This document shows positions 1-10,838 of a stretch of 64,000 nt of DNA, in pieces. The stretch is from Rhynchosporium graminicola (lineage: Eukaryota > Ascomycota > Leotiomycetes > Helotiales > Ploettnerulaceae). Made by a program: the position numbers and the translations under genes. Below the pieces are notes generated by a model. That model did not search any database. It was not told the DNA's origin and saw only the letters and a program-made list of their open reading frames with translations. Numbering within the stretch: the first letter of the stretch is position 1; each line of letters begins with the position of its first letter. Location of the stretch: NCBI GenBank assembly GCA_900074885.1, contig FJUW01000004.1:2027633-2091632 (forward strand). Reading direction: 5' to 3'.

Positions 1-1479
1 CTAGTAAAAGACTACGCCTAAGGAAAGACTCTTTCCTAAGTAATATACGAGATATGCGATATCTTAACCTTACGAAGCTTCTTAGTAGTTAATTATTCAC
101 TATACGTGCTACTCTTACTAAGAATAGACTCTCGTATAAGCTACCTACACTTCTCGATTCTAGAGCTAATAGATACTATTTTATTAATTATTCTTTTCTT
201 AAATCCTTTTCCTTCTTCTTAAAACTTTTAATTTACTCTCTACTAAACGTAATTCTTATTAAAGGCTTTAATAGCGTTAATAGTAATACTATTAGTTACT
301 ATACGATACTTAATTTAATAGTAGATTATCGCGTTTAGATATTTACCCCCTTTCTTATTACTACTCTCGGAAACTATAGTATTATACTCGGAAGGACCTA
401 GCTTTCGGAATATTAAGTACTCTTAGATGCTTCTAAACGATAGATTATTTAGCCACTATATACTCCTCCTAGTAACGTTTATAGCTCTCCGATCGAGATT
501 AAGGACTTATGTAAATACTATACTTACTAGCGCTATTAATACGACGCTAACGAACGAAACAAACGCCTTAATAAGTTCTAAGAAGCGTAAAAGGAATAGC
601 AAAGCGCAGCTAACTCTCATATCAATATTCGAGCTGTTATTAACTCTATCTCTATTATTAAATAACTATTACTAGCTCGGAAGCGCATTTCTAAGGAGAC
701 TAATAGCTATAAAAACATCTAAAACTCTCCCCTAGAGAGTATTCTATAAGCAACTAACTCTCTATTACTACCGCCGATCAGTTAGGACCGTTTCTCCGGC
801 GTTTATACTACTTATTATAGACACGATAAGCCTAAGTATTTATTACCTAAAGAATAAGAACAAAATAGTAAAGAGAAGTCTTTATACTCTAGAGAAGCTA
901 CTAATACATAGCCGAAGTACGTACGATTTAGCGATATTATCGCTTATATCCCGCGTGAATCTCTACTTTAACCCTAATTAGAAGTCTCTACGTTAAAGAC
1001 TTACGCATAAGACTACGCCTATATAATTTATACTATAGACTAATAGTTACTCAGAATATTATCTCGCGACTCAATAGAAGCTACTTAAAGTATAAAAACA
1101 GCTATTACGATATTTCGGAAGCGATAAAGATCACCTTGTATACTCAGACCTCTTCTAGAGCTTCTTACGCTAGAGATTTATATAATTAGTAGCTTAGCTT
1201 TTTATCTCTTATATAAACGCTAGAAGTCTTCTAATAATAAGATCTTCTCTACTACTCTTCATAAGATAGATAAGCTTCTTAATAACTGAATCGTAGTTTA
1301 GTAACATAATACTACTATCGTATCTTTAACTATCGACCTTATAGAATATTACAAAACTGCCTAGTAATTTACTATTAGCTTAAGCGAATTAGATTCAGAA
1401 CTATAGATCTCTTACGAGTATAGCTAGTAGGTATACGTCTTTTCTAAGGAAGCTAGCGATATTCTCCCTTCTTATCGCT

Positions 1480-2002
1480 TATACGATCACCGAATTAAGC
1501 TTAAGGAAAGGGCCGAGAAGAACTTTAAATACTCCCCCTTATATAAGATATTAGCTAAAGAACTTGAAGTCGTTAAGGCGTATATTACTAATAACTTAGC
1601 TAAAGGTTTTATCGAACCTTCTTAAGTACTATACGCTATACTTATTCTTTTCGTTAAGAAAGCTAATAGAAATCTAAGATTCTATATCGACTTTCGCGCA
1701 CTTAATAACCTCACGAGGAAGGATCAATATCTACTACTATTAATCGATGAAACGCTAGCTAGAATCTCTACTACTAAGATATTCACTAAACTAGATATTC
1801 GCTAAGCGTTCTACCGAATTCGATTAGATCTAGCCTCTAAAGAGTATACGACCTTCCGGACCTATTATAATACATATAAGTGCAAGGTACTCCCTTTCGG
1901 TCTAACTAACAGCCCTACGATATACTAGCGATATATAAATAACGTCTTATTCGACTACTTAGACGACTTCTATATAGTATATCTAGACGATATTCTGATC
2001 TA
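1480..2002 (+). pseudogene. Reverse transcriptase domain remnant (left copy)
   Basis: Reading through stops gives a Ty3-type RT core: NLAKGFIEPS, LFVKKANRNLRFYIDFRALN, then LPFGLTNSPTIY and YLDDILI at the edge of the N run. Conserved Gln/Trp positions are stops. The last 465 bp recur to the right of the gap, so this is probably one domain represented twice by the assembly and not two elements. Confidence 0.85.
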
Positions 2003-2496
2003 NNNNNNNNNNNNNNNNNNNNNNNNNNNNNNNNNNNNNNNNNNNNNNNNNNNNNNNNNNNNNNNNNNNNNNNNNNNNNNNNNNNNNNNNNNNNNNNNNN
2101 NNNNNNNNNNNNNNNNNNNNNNNNNNNNNNNNNNNNNNNNNNNNNNNNNNNNNNNNNNNNNNNNNNNNNNNNNNNNNNNNNNNNNNNNNNNNNNNNNNNN
2201 NNNNNNNNNNNNNNNNNNNNNNNNNNNNNNNNNNNNNNNNNNNNNNNNNNNNNNNNNNNNNNNNNNNNNNNNNNNNNNNNNNNNNNNNNNNNNNNNNNNN
2301 NNNNNNNNNNNNNNNNNNNNNNNNNNNNNNNNNNNNNNNNNNNNNNNNNNNNNNNNNNNNNNNNNNNNNNNNNNNNNNNNNNNNNNNNNNNNNNNNNNNN
2401 NNNNNNNNNNNNNNNNNNNNNNNNNNNNNNNNNNNNNNNNNNNNNNNNNNNNNNNNNNNNNNNNNNNNNNNNNNNNNNNNNNNNNNNNNNNNNNNN
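2003..2496. other. Assembly gap (494 N)
   Basis: A run of 494 N interrupts the reverse transcriptase domain. The sequence on its left (1538-2002) reappears almost unchanged on its right (2497-2961). The gap is therefore likely a scaffolding estimate placed between overlapping or highly similar contig ends and not true missing sequence. Confidence 0.95.
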
Positions 2497-3899
2497 CTTA
2501 TATAAGATATTAGCTAAAGAACTTAAAGTCGTTAAAGCGTATATTACTAATAACTTAGCTAAAGGTTTTATCGAACCTTCTTAAGTACTATACGCTATAC
2601 TTATTCTTTTCGTTAAGAAAGCTAATAGAAATCTAAGATTCTATATCGACTTTCGCGCACTTAATAACCTCACGAGGAAGGATCAATATCTACTACTATT
2701 AATCGATGAAACGCTAGCTAGAATCTCTACTACTAAGATATTCACTAAACTAGATATTCGCTAAGCGTTCTACCGAATTCGATTAGATCTAGCCTCTAAA
2801 GAGTATACGACCTTCCGGACCTATTATAATACATATAAGTGCAAGGTACTCCCTTTCGGTCTAACTAACAGCCCTACGATATACTAGCGATATATAAATA
2901 ACGTCTTATTCGACTACTTAGACGACTTCTATATAGTATATCTAGACGATATTCTGATCTACTCTAATAACCCACTATAATATCAATTATATATATATAA
3001 GGTACTATAACGATTATAAGACACTAGATTATAAGCTAACCTTAAGAAGTATAAATTTAATATTACTCGCACTAAATACCTTAGATTTATTATCTCTACT
3101 TCTAGGATCGAGGTAGACCCTAAGAAAGTTAATATTATATAATCTTAGAATTACCCGACTATAGTTAAAGGCGTATAATTATTCTTAAGCTTTTATAACT
3201 TCTACTGACGATTCATTAAGGACTACGGAATTATCATAAAACCTCTTATATAACTTACTAAAAATAATATATTATTTCGGTTCGCTAAGGAGTATAAAGA
3301 TACCTTTAATCGCCTAAAGTATACTCTTACTTCGGCACTACTCCTCTACTACTATCAGCAATATCTACCTTATATGATCGAAATAGACGCTAGTAATAGA
3401 GTAATAGCAGGTGTGCTATCGTAATAGCACGACGAAGACTAGTTCCTAGTAGCTTACTTCTCTAAGACTATATTACCTACTAAGCTTAATTACGCTATTC
3501 ACGATAAGGAAATACTCGTAATTATACGATCTTTTAGTAACTAGAGATCTAAGCTCGTAGGCGTACTATATCAGATCCGCGTCGTTACTAATCATAAAGC
3601 TCTTAAGTACTTTATGACCTCTAAATAGCTAAACGCACGATAAGCCTGATAAGCTAAGCTACTCGCAGATTATAACTTTATAATTACCTATCGACCTAGG
3701 AAGTATAATCTACTCGCTAATACTCTCTCTCGTAGAAAAGATAAATTAGATAACTAGAATAAAACTAAAAGAAATTAGCATTTATAGAAAATACTACGCG
3801 AAGACTAAATCGATCTAGTACTACTTATAAGTAACCTCCGGAATAGCTCCGACTCTATAGATAACTTTAAGCTTATTAATGCCTTAGAAGTCGCCGACT

Positions 3900-4448
3900 T
3901 ATCGCTAGTCTTTTCTATAGTATAGTAAGTACTTAACGCTAATCGCACTACGCTATTACTCTAAGCTTTACGGAAATAAGCTCTCTCCGCTACTCCTAGA
4001 AAACTAACTATAGAAAAAGATCTTCTACTTTATAAAGGAAGACTAATCGTACCTGACGTCTTATACTTTCGTACGCTACTTATACGCGAAGTATACGACT
4101 AATTAGAGACTACTTATCTAAGTATAAAGAAGACCTTATAACTACTAGTATTATAATACTAGTAGTACAGAATNTATCGCTAGTCTTTTCTATAGTATAG
4201 TAAGTACTTAACGCTAATCGCACTACGCTATTACTCTAAGCTTTACGGAAATAAGCTCTCTCCGCTACTCCTAGAAAACTAACTATAGAAAAAGATCTTC
4301 TACTTTATAAAGGAAGACTAATCGTACCTGACGTCTTATACTTTCGTACGCTACTTATACGCGAAGTATACGACTAATTAGAGACTACTTATCTAAGTAT
4401 AAAGAAGACCTTATAACTACTAGTATTATAATACTAGTAGTACAGAAT
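3900..4448. repeat. 274-bp direct duplication flanking a single N (likely assembly artefact)
   Basis: The stretch 3900-4173 is repeated at 4175-4448 with no difference I could see, and only one N (4174) lies between them. It falls in the RNase H to integrase spacer of the retroelement. A perfect tandem copy bordering a lone N is what an unresolved contig overlap looks like. Confidence 0.85.
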
Positions 4449-4559
4449 CGCTTTAACTATTAACTAGTACTACCGTAACTATTATACTTACCGACGAATT
4501 CAAGTGCCGCGTAATAAGAAACCGGGCCTCCTCTAACCTCTACCTATACTATCACGTCT

Positions 4560-5110
4560 ATAGGAGTATATTACAGTCGACTACTATAGCTTTAATTACG
4601 ATAAATATAGCTATAATAACGTTCTCGTATTTATCGACCGTTTTAGTAAATAAGTAATTAGTATTTTATACCGAAAGACTTCCGATACGCGCGACCTTAT
4701 AAAGCTTTACTTATACTACGTATACCGCTATTTCGGAGCTCTATTAATAATTACCTCTAATAGAGGGCCTTAATTCGTTTCCTGTTTTTAGACTATAGTT
4801 ATTATAATTCTTAATACTAAAAGATAGCTTTCTGCAGTAGACTACTCGCAAATAGATAGCTAAATAGAGATCTATAACTAATATCTCTAACGCAAATTAC
4901 GACCTTTTATCTCTTATTATTAAGATAACTAGTCGGAATTCTTACCTATTATAAACTACGCCTAGATAACTCTCCCTTACGAATCCCTTAGAGGTCTCTT
5001 ACCCTTTGAAGTCGTTTATAGATATATACCCCGCGTTAATTAGAATTAGAAAGACTTACCTAACTCTATTACGCCTACCGATAAGTTAAATACTTAGTAA
5101 GCTCTAGATT
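4560..5110 (+). pseudogene. Integrase core domain remnant
   Basis: Read-through translation gives a Ty3 integrase core: VDYYSFN, then VLVFIDRFSK, FGALLIITSNRGP, and LPYESLRGLLPFEVVYRYIPR. Stops interrupt it at expected Trp/Gln codons. It lies between RNase H and the C-terminal chromodomain, which is the usual chromovirus order. Confidence 0.8.
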
Positions 5111-5469
5111 ACGCTAATCGCCTGCGCGACGCCTAGACTACCGCTTAATCTAGCCTCTAATATATATAAGCTAAGATATCCTAATCCTATAATCGCTTAC
5201 GCTATAAAGTCGACTTTACTATAGACGACCTTATCTAGCTAGATATACGCTACTTTACGAGTACTCGACCTAGTAAAAAACTCGACTTCCCGACTAATAG
5301 ACCCTTCTGTATAATTGAAAAGGTCGGAAGCTCTTATTATCTAGAGCTCCCTGCTAGTATGAAAGTATATAATATATTCCCTGCTACTAAGCTATGGAAG
5401 TATCTAAACGACTCCTTACTAGGATAAACCTTACTGCCGCTACTACCTATTAATATTACTAATAACGAT

Positions 5470-5645
5470 AAATAGGAGATCGAAGATATACTTGCGTGCC
5501 GTAAGTAGCGCAATAGCCTCTTATACCGAGTTTCCTAGTTAAATTAAGACGTCGATCTCATATAGTATAACGCTATAGATATTAAATACGCTCCCGCTAA
5601 GCTATAATAATTCCATCTTAATAACCTAACGTAAGCTAGACCTCC
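5470..5645 (+). pseudogene. Chromodomain-like C-terminus of the integrase
   Basis: Translation reads EIEDILACRK, RNSLLYRVS, then a DVDL / YNAIDIKYAPAKL segment. This is the pattern of chromodomains at the end of chromovirus integrases (WEVEKILDSR, YLVKWKGY, TWEP.ENL). In intact elements the domain steers integration toward heterochromatin. It lies after the integrase core and before the LTR. Stops are present. Confidence 0.65.
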
Positions 5646-5765
5646 TGCTAGACTACCTAATTAGCTGAAAGCTTTCTACGATAGAATTAATAATTACGAT
5701 TACCTTAATAGTAATAAGGAGATAGACTAACGCTCGAGGGCGAGCTTTTTTCGGAGGGGGGGGGT

Positions 5766-6004
5766 AGTATAACGACTAGTCAGGTTTAGAGGTCTCTCCC
5801 TATTAGTAGAAATACTTACTGCTAAGCGAGATTACACGAGTAGAGTTTAGGGGCCCCTTTTTATATATATACTTCTATTCTCTCTCTACTTCTTCACTCC
5901 TTAGTTATAGATTCTTAAGTGATTCTTACTACTTCATATTCATAGCAATATGAGGTCTTATTACTTAGGTAGTTTTGAGACCTTTCTAGAGTAAGCGTCA
6001 CACT
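5766..6004 (+). repeat. 3' LTR of the Ty3/gypsy element (approximate)
   Basis: A G-rich polypurine tract ends near 5765. The following 240 bp hold a TATATATATA box near 5871-5882, and after about 6004 the - strand Helitron reading frame resumes. The sequence around 5995-6005 (TCACA then CTAAG) would suit an LTR terminal CA followed by a 5-bp target duplication. The 5' LTR is outside the window, so neither end can be confirmed by matching the pair. Confidence 0.6.
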
Positions 6005-9000
6005 AAGCGCGCTTTACTTTATAATACTACTTACGGATTATTCCGTAAGATCGATCAGGATCTTAAATTATAAGTATAATATATGCTTATTCGGTAATAA
6101 TAGGGCTATAATACTAGTAGAAGCGATATAAAGGACTGACTTTTCTTCGCTATAATAATAATAGCAGAGAGTCTTATAAAGATACGTTTTACTAGACTTA
6201 TCTTAGCTTTAGATATAAAAGTGCGCTATTTGCAGTTCGATATTAATAGCGGTAATAATATCTATAAAGGCTATAAGCTGATCGCTATTAAAGTTCGCTT
6301 TTATTATTTGCGCTAAAGCTATGAAATCTTCGATTCGATTATCTATTATTTATTAGAAGGTATAATAATAAGCTTAATCCTATCTGTAGGAAAGTAGGCT
6401 AACGCCTGAAAGTGATTATTACTGATCTATAAGGCCTTTAGCTAAGAGCTATAGTCTGTAATTATAATACGGGTTCAGAAGAAGAAGAGGAAACTCGGGT
6501 TTTTAATATAGCTAATAAGTAAGATTATCGCAGAAGTATTCCTTATATCGCTCCTAGATAGCTAACAGGTTTATAATCTCCTGTTAATAGAGTCTAGTTA
6601 AAAAAAGCGTTCGTAGATTACTTACTAAAGTAAATAGCTTTATTTCATCGAAGTATTAAAACTACTCTTAATCGTCTTTAGCTAAACCGCGTGCGATATA
6701 AGTAGCTTTATACGTCTCGTAAGTAACCCCTTCAAAATTATATAGCTTATTAAACGATTTCGGTCTGCGAATAATTATTAAGAGTAGCTATAAGTAGAAA
6801 CGTTCCTTTGAAATAGAGCTATAATAATATATATAGCTAATACGATTATCTCTTCTCTTTCGTAAGCGCTATTTACGGGTCGACTAATCCTAGACGTAAT
6901 AAACTAGAAACTCCGAATATAACTATAGCTCAATAGTAGGGTTTATAGTATTGAATTCGAAGAACCCTATAAGAGTAGAACGGGCTATATCTCGCTTTAT
7001 AGCTATCTCTTCTGTAGATAAACTAAGCTTAAAATATATAGTTTACTCTTCTTATAAATAAACTATAAGATATTATATAAGCGGAAATTCCTTATAAGTA
7101 GGATATTCGAATAGTCGCTATAAAGCTTCTGAGGGACTTACGTATTATGCCTATATGTAATAGGTGATCTTATTATCTATATTTGAGATCGTAAGAGTTA
7201 TTCGATCTGTATTCTTATATACGTACTTATAGATATACTTAATAGCTTATACTAACTTGTAAACTTCGATATTAATATACGATCGGTAGCGATTAAGAAG
7301 ATACGGATTATATAGAACTACTTATCGGTTATCTAAAGTGACTTCTCGGCTATTTTTACGAACTATAAACGTTCGGCTGTTTTCCTAATGATAATATTTA
7401 GGGTAATTGTTTTCTATAATAATTATAATAGGTTTAAACACTTTTAGAAAGCGTTTCTGATACTATAATAGGTTACTAGCGTACTTATAAGCTATATAGG
7501 GAGTATTCGGAAAGTTACGCCTGCAGGGCCCGTGAGTTATATTATTTAAAACTAACTCCTATAACTTACTTATAAAGTCCGTAGCCTTATTCGGAATCTC
7601 TATAGATATAATCTCGTCGATCCTAGTTAGTATTAGATAATTACTTATACCCTCGAGCTAAAGAAGAAGATAAAGATAAGGTAAATTACGCTTTTAATAC
7701 TTAATAGTATAGATATAGATATAGTGTTTTCTAAAGGCTTCTTTCTTGATATTATTAAGAAGCTCTTTAATCTTTAAGCGGAAGACGCGTATAATAATAT
7801 CAAGCTTATTAACTAGCTAGGATTATATTTTCTGAAGCTTATAGATAATTTCGGGCTATCGCGGGTTAGCTATAAATATAATAAAGAGTATAGGTCGTCC
7901 GAAAAAGCGTATTATAGCTATAGAATCTTGAAATAATTATTATATAAAACAATTACTTCTAATAAAAGAAGAAGAAAGGATAAACTAACGCTTATATTCT
8001 GCGGAGTTGCTATTAGCTCGGATAAGCGTATCTATAAGCTTATTATATATATCTATATATATATCTTCTAAATAACTCTTTATCTATTCTAGTCGAGTAG
8101 TATAATAGGCGATATAGATATTAATAATATATTATTAAAATATATAGTTTATATAGAAAAAGTTTAAGAGTTAATAAGCTTATTAGAAGAGCTAGAACTT
8201 ATAAAACGGCTATTACTCTAAGCGTTTTATAATTCGATCTCGATCGTAGATCTGTAAAGACTAATATTACTCTAGCTTACTATAAGGAAAAAGTAGTAGA
8301 TAACTTAATAGAAAGTATACGGGATTCGTAATATATACTTAATATAAACGCGGTCTATTATAGCGAGGTTCTCGGACTATAAGTATAATATCGCGAAAGC
8401 TAGCCTTATTAAACTTATCTAGGATAATTCCTATAATCTTATTTATAACTAGAAGATTCTCGCGTCTTTTATCGGCCTCGGTCTATATTACTAGTCGTAT
8501 TTACAGGCTAAGAATAATCCGGAAATTATTATCTTAGACTTATAATCGCTCTCGGGCGGTCTAGTATATAGCTATAAATAGATTATTAGTAATAACTATC
8601 TTATATAAATCGCGTAGAATTATAGTATCAAGAGAATTATAATATATAAATCGAACGTTAGTTATATAATTAGAGTTATAGAAAAATAATTAAGTAAAGA
8701 TAAGTATTATTCGCAGACTAGGAATTAAGGGCCCTTATAAGTAATATAGCTTCCTGTGGGCTATAAAAGTAGTTAATCTATAGTTAAGATTAATATAATC
8801 TTCTTTAGTAGTATTTATAGATATAAAAGAAAGAGTAGCGTTATATTAGCGTATCTTCTGCTGAAATAGTTTACTTCGCGGATCTATACTATTTAATAAC
8901 CTCTATAAGACGTTTAGTATATCTTATAATAGCTCTAGGTGAATAGCTCTCTTTTTTTAATAGAGCTCGTATTTACCTTTAGCTCTTACTTTATCGATCT

Positions 9001-9592
9001 AGTGAAGTGTAGCGTACTTAGTATACTAATAATCTATCTGATTAATATCTTACGGACTAATAATAGCGAAAAGAGACTGAAATCTATATAGAATAGCTTA
9101 TCTTAGAGTAGGTACTACTAGGGCAGGTATTATTAGAGCTAGTATAAGCTATAAAGGAGGCTCTTCTGAAAGTAAAGAAGATAAAGGAGATAGTCGATTG
9201 AGTTAAGTAGCTATATTAGCCTAGATATATGCACGCGTTCGTTAGCGGCGCTTCGCAGGTCGAGAAGTAGCTAGAAGGCCTATAATAGATATGCTACGGG
9301 TCCGCTAAGGAGTATTAAGATCGACTTCTTAAAGTAGCTATCGGGAAAGCGCTTAATCTGCTTATTTATTATTAGTTTCGGACCGGAAGCTAGAAGAATA
9401 GATATATATTATACCTGAAATACGTCTTATATCGTATACTTATACGATTCGTTCGAAAGTTACTAATAAGCTGATTCTGTTTATAGTTCGAATACTATTC
9501 AGGAGGAGAAGACTCTATTAGTAGACGGATAGTAAGAGCTCGTAGACGAAATATACGAACGTCAAGTCGAAATATACGAATATTAAGTGGCC
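6005..9592 (-). mobile_element. RIP-degraded Helitron, truncated at its C-terminal side by the Ty3 insertion
   Basis: Read on the - strand through stops, the translation follows the order of a fungal Helitron Rep-helicase. From high to low coordinates: an N-terminal zinc-finger-like and IDPRSKLF / YNATLSF segment (about 8750-8990); the Rep/HUH segment KRNLPYLYLLL (about 7690); THGPC (about 7530); ENNYPKYY (about 7400); VVLYNPYLLNRY..YINIEV with KYIYKYVYKNTDR (about 7200-7320); and the helicase SSKTYLYKTL plus IASTSIIALLLPN (about 6080-6200). The coding trace stops near 6005 in the motif that precedes Walker B, where the LTR begins. The HUH histidines read as Tyr (YLY), consistent with C-to-T change. 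The element cannot transpose by itself. Confidence 0.85.
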
Positions 9593-9595
9593 CGA
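9548..9595. repeat. Short tandem repeat at the presumed Helitron 5' end
   Basis: Two adjacent ~22-bp units share CGAAATATACGAA (GACGAAATATACGAACGTCA then GTCGAAATATACGAATATTA). They sit exactly where the TA-rich RIP signature stops and ordinary sequence begins (about 9595). The position suggests subterminal repeats of the Helitron end, but the terminal TC dinucleotide could not be fixed. Confidence 0.4.
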
Positions 9596-10395
9596 AAATA
9601 TTTGATATTCCTTCTTTTCGGCTGTGCGCCCGCTAAGGCCTCGCTATAGCCAATCACAGCATTTCACGTGACCCGTTTTTTTAACTAGTGATCCACAAAA
9701 CGCTCAATATTATATAGATATTATATAGATATAGATGTGGTGCTCGCTAACTTTCGCGGAAGCGTTCAGACAAGATCAGCTAGCGCTGGAGGATCCACGT
9801 GATATGGTCACGCGTCTCGATGGATAAATTCGGTTTTATTCCTTCTGTTCTGTTCCGTTCTCTTACCTCTGTTTCTTTTGTTGCCTAATATGATTAAAGT
9901 TGAATATCAGCCAGGAGTCTCGATTCATGTGGTTTTGCAGCGATTCCTCTCTTTTTTTATTTCCATTATCAAAGCGGAGGATCGCGAACCTTTGATAGAC
10001 GTTTGTTTTGTTGATTCTCCACTTTCCCGAGTACAACTAGGTAGGTATATGACCTACTCCCTCCTTAAGAGATTTCTCCGCATCCCTATCTCCATATTCT
10101 GAATTCTATTCTTGCGATAGTCTTATGATCAGAAAGAAAACAAACCGCCTTCTCTCGAGAAAGACCGCAACGATCCCGATCCCTTCGATAATCATGCCAA
10201 GGCCCACTCACGTGCTATCAAGGTACGTCATCCTTGCCCCCTCAAAGTATCAGGTAGGTACAAACAAGGCTACCACTCTCCTCCTCCTTCATCAACCACT
10301 TCTCCTGAGAAACTTGAACTCCAACTTCCGCAATTTACAAGCACATTAAACTCAACTACCTACATCCAACACTTCAAACCCAAACAAATCTCAAA
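9596..10395. other. Intergenic: border of the transposon block and upstream region of the I78 gene
   Basis: Base composition returns to normal here. A short TTATATAGATA tandem occurs near 9709-9733. Open frames at 9878-10102 and 10125-10349 show no recognisable domain, and at least the first opens on TTG. The last 100 bp are C/A-rich with CAAACAAATCTCAAA just before the ATG, as in fungal 5' leaders. Confidence 0.6.
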
Positions 10396-10838
10396 ATGCC
10401 TCTCGTCGTACCAGGAATCACATCGGGCGGAAAGGAACAGAGCAAGACCGAGGAATGGACAAACAAGTTAGTTGGGAAGAATCTTGGAGAGAAGAGCGAT
10501 GCTACTGTATGTTATTCCTGTTCAACTGCCCATCTGCACATACCATGCATAGTAGCAGGATATGTGGATGATTATGATTCTAAACAGAACTGATATGTGA
10601 GATGATCTAGACATTCGCTCGTGCCGACCTGCCAAAGGAGGCCAGGGTTCTTCAGCCTGGATCGATCGTTACTAAGGACTTCAAGCCTGATAGGTGAGTT
10701 TATTATATGCTTGATCCTGATGGCGAAGAAGATGAGTAGCTGGGTGTGAGATTATAGCAGAACGTATTGCTGATCATAGATAGGCTGAATATTCATCTCA
10801 AGGAGGACGGAACTGTGTCGCATGTTGATCATCAGTAG
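10396..10838 (+). CDS. Peptidase inhibitor I78-family protein (3 exons)
   Basis: The model is join(10396..10506, 10611..10693, 10784..10838), 82 aa. Splice sites are GTATGT..TAG and GTGAGT..TAG, and all junctions keep frame. Exon 2 encodes RADLPKEARVLQPGSIVTKDF and exon 3 RLNIHLKEDGTVSHVDH. These match the I78 pattern (LP..HRVL.PGS.VT.D...DRLN..LD..G.V..V.), a small potato-inhibitor-I-like fold that inhibits serine proteases such as subtilisins. There is no signal peptide, so action inside the cell on a subtilisin-like protease is inferred. It stands alone about 800 bp from the transposon block. Function is known only from the family. Confidence 0.85.

Larger units (their letters stand above)
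1..6004 (+). mobile_element. RIP-degraded Ty3/gypsy chromovirus retrotransposon (5' end outside window)
   Basis: Conceptual translation through many stops gives an ordered Ty3/gypsy pol. Reverse transcriptase lies at about 1480-2002, with LPFGLTNSP and the YLDD active site near 1979-1990, and again at about 2497-2970. RNase H is at about 3360-3740, integrase core at about 4560-5100 (VFIDRFSK, then LPYESL), and a chromodomain-like tail at about 5470-5640. A purine-rich tract near 5745-5765 precedes the 3' LTR. The 5' end and gag start lie partly left of the window. Stops fall where Q and W codons are expected (TAA/TAG for CAA/CAG/TGG), and CA and TG dinucleotides are strongly depleted, as RIP would produce. 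No intact ORF remains, so the copy is dead. Its length here is inflated by assembly duplications (see findings). Family assignment is confident; exact ends are not. Confidence 0.9.

Noticed and set aside
427..675. 82-aa open frame near the left edge
   Set aside because: It lies in the RIP-degraded retroelement, is made of TA-rich codons, and has no domain.
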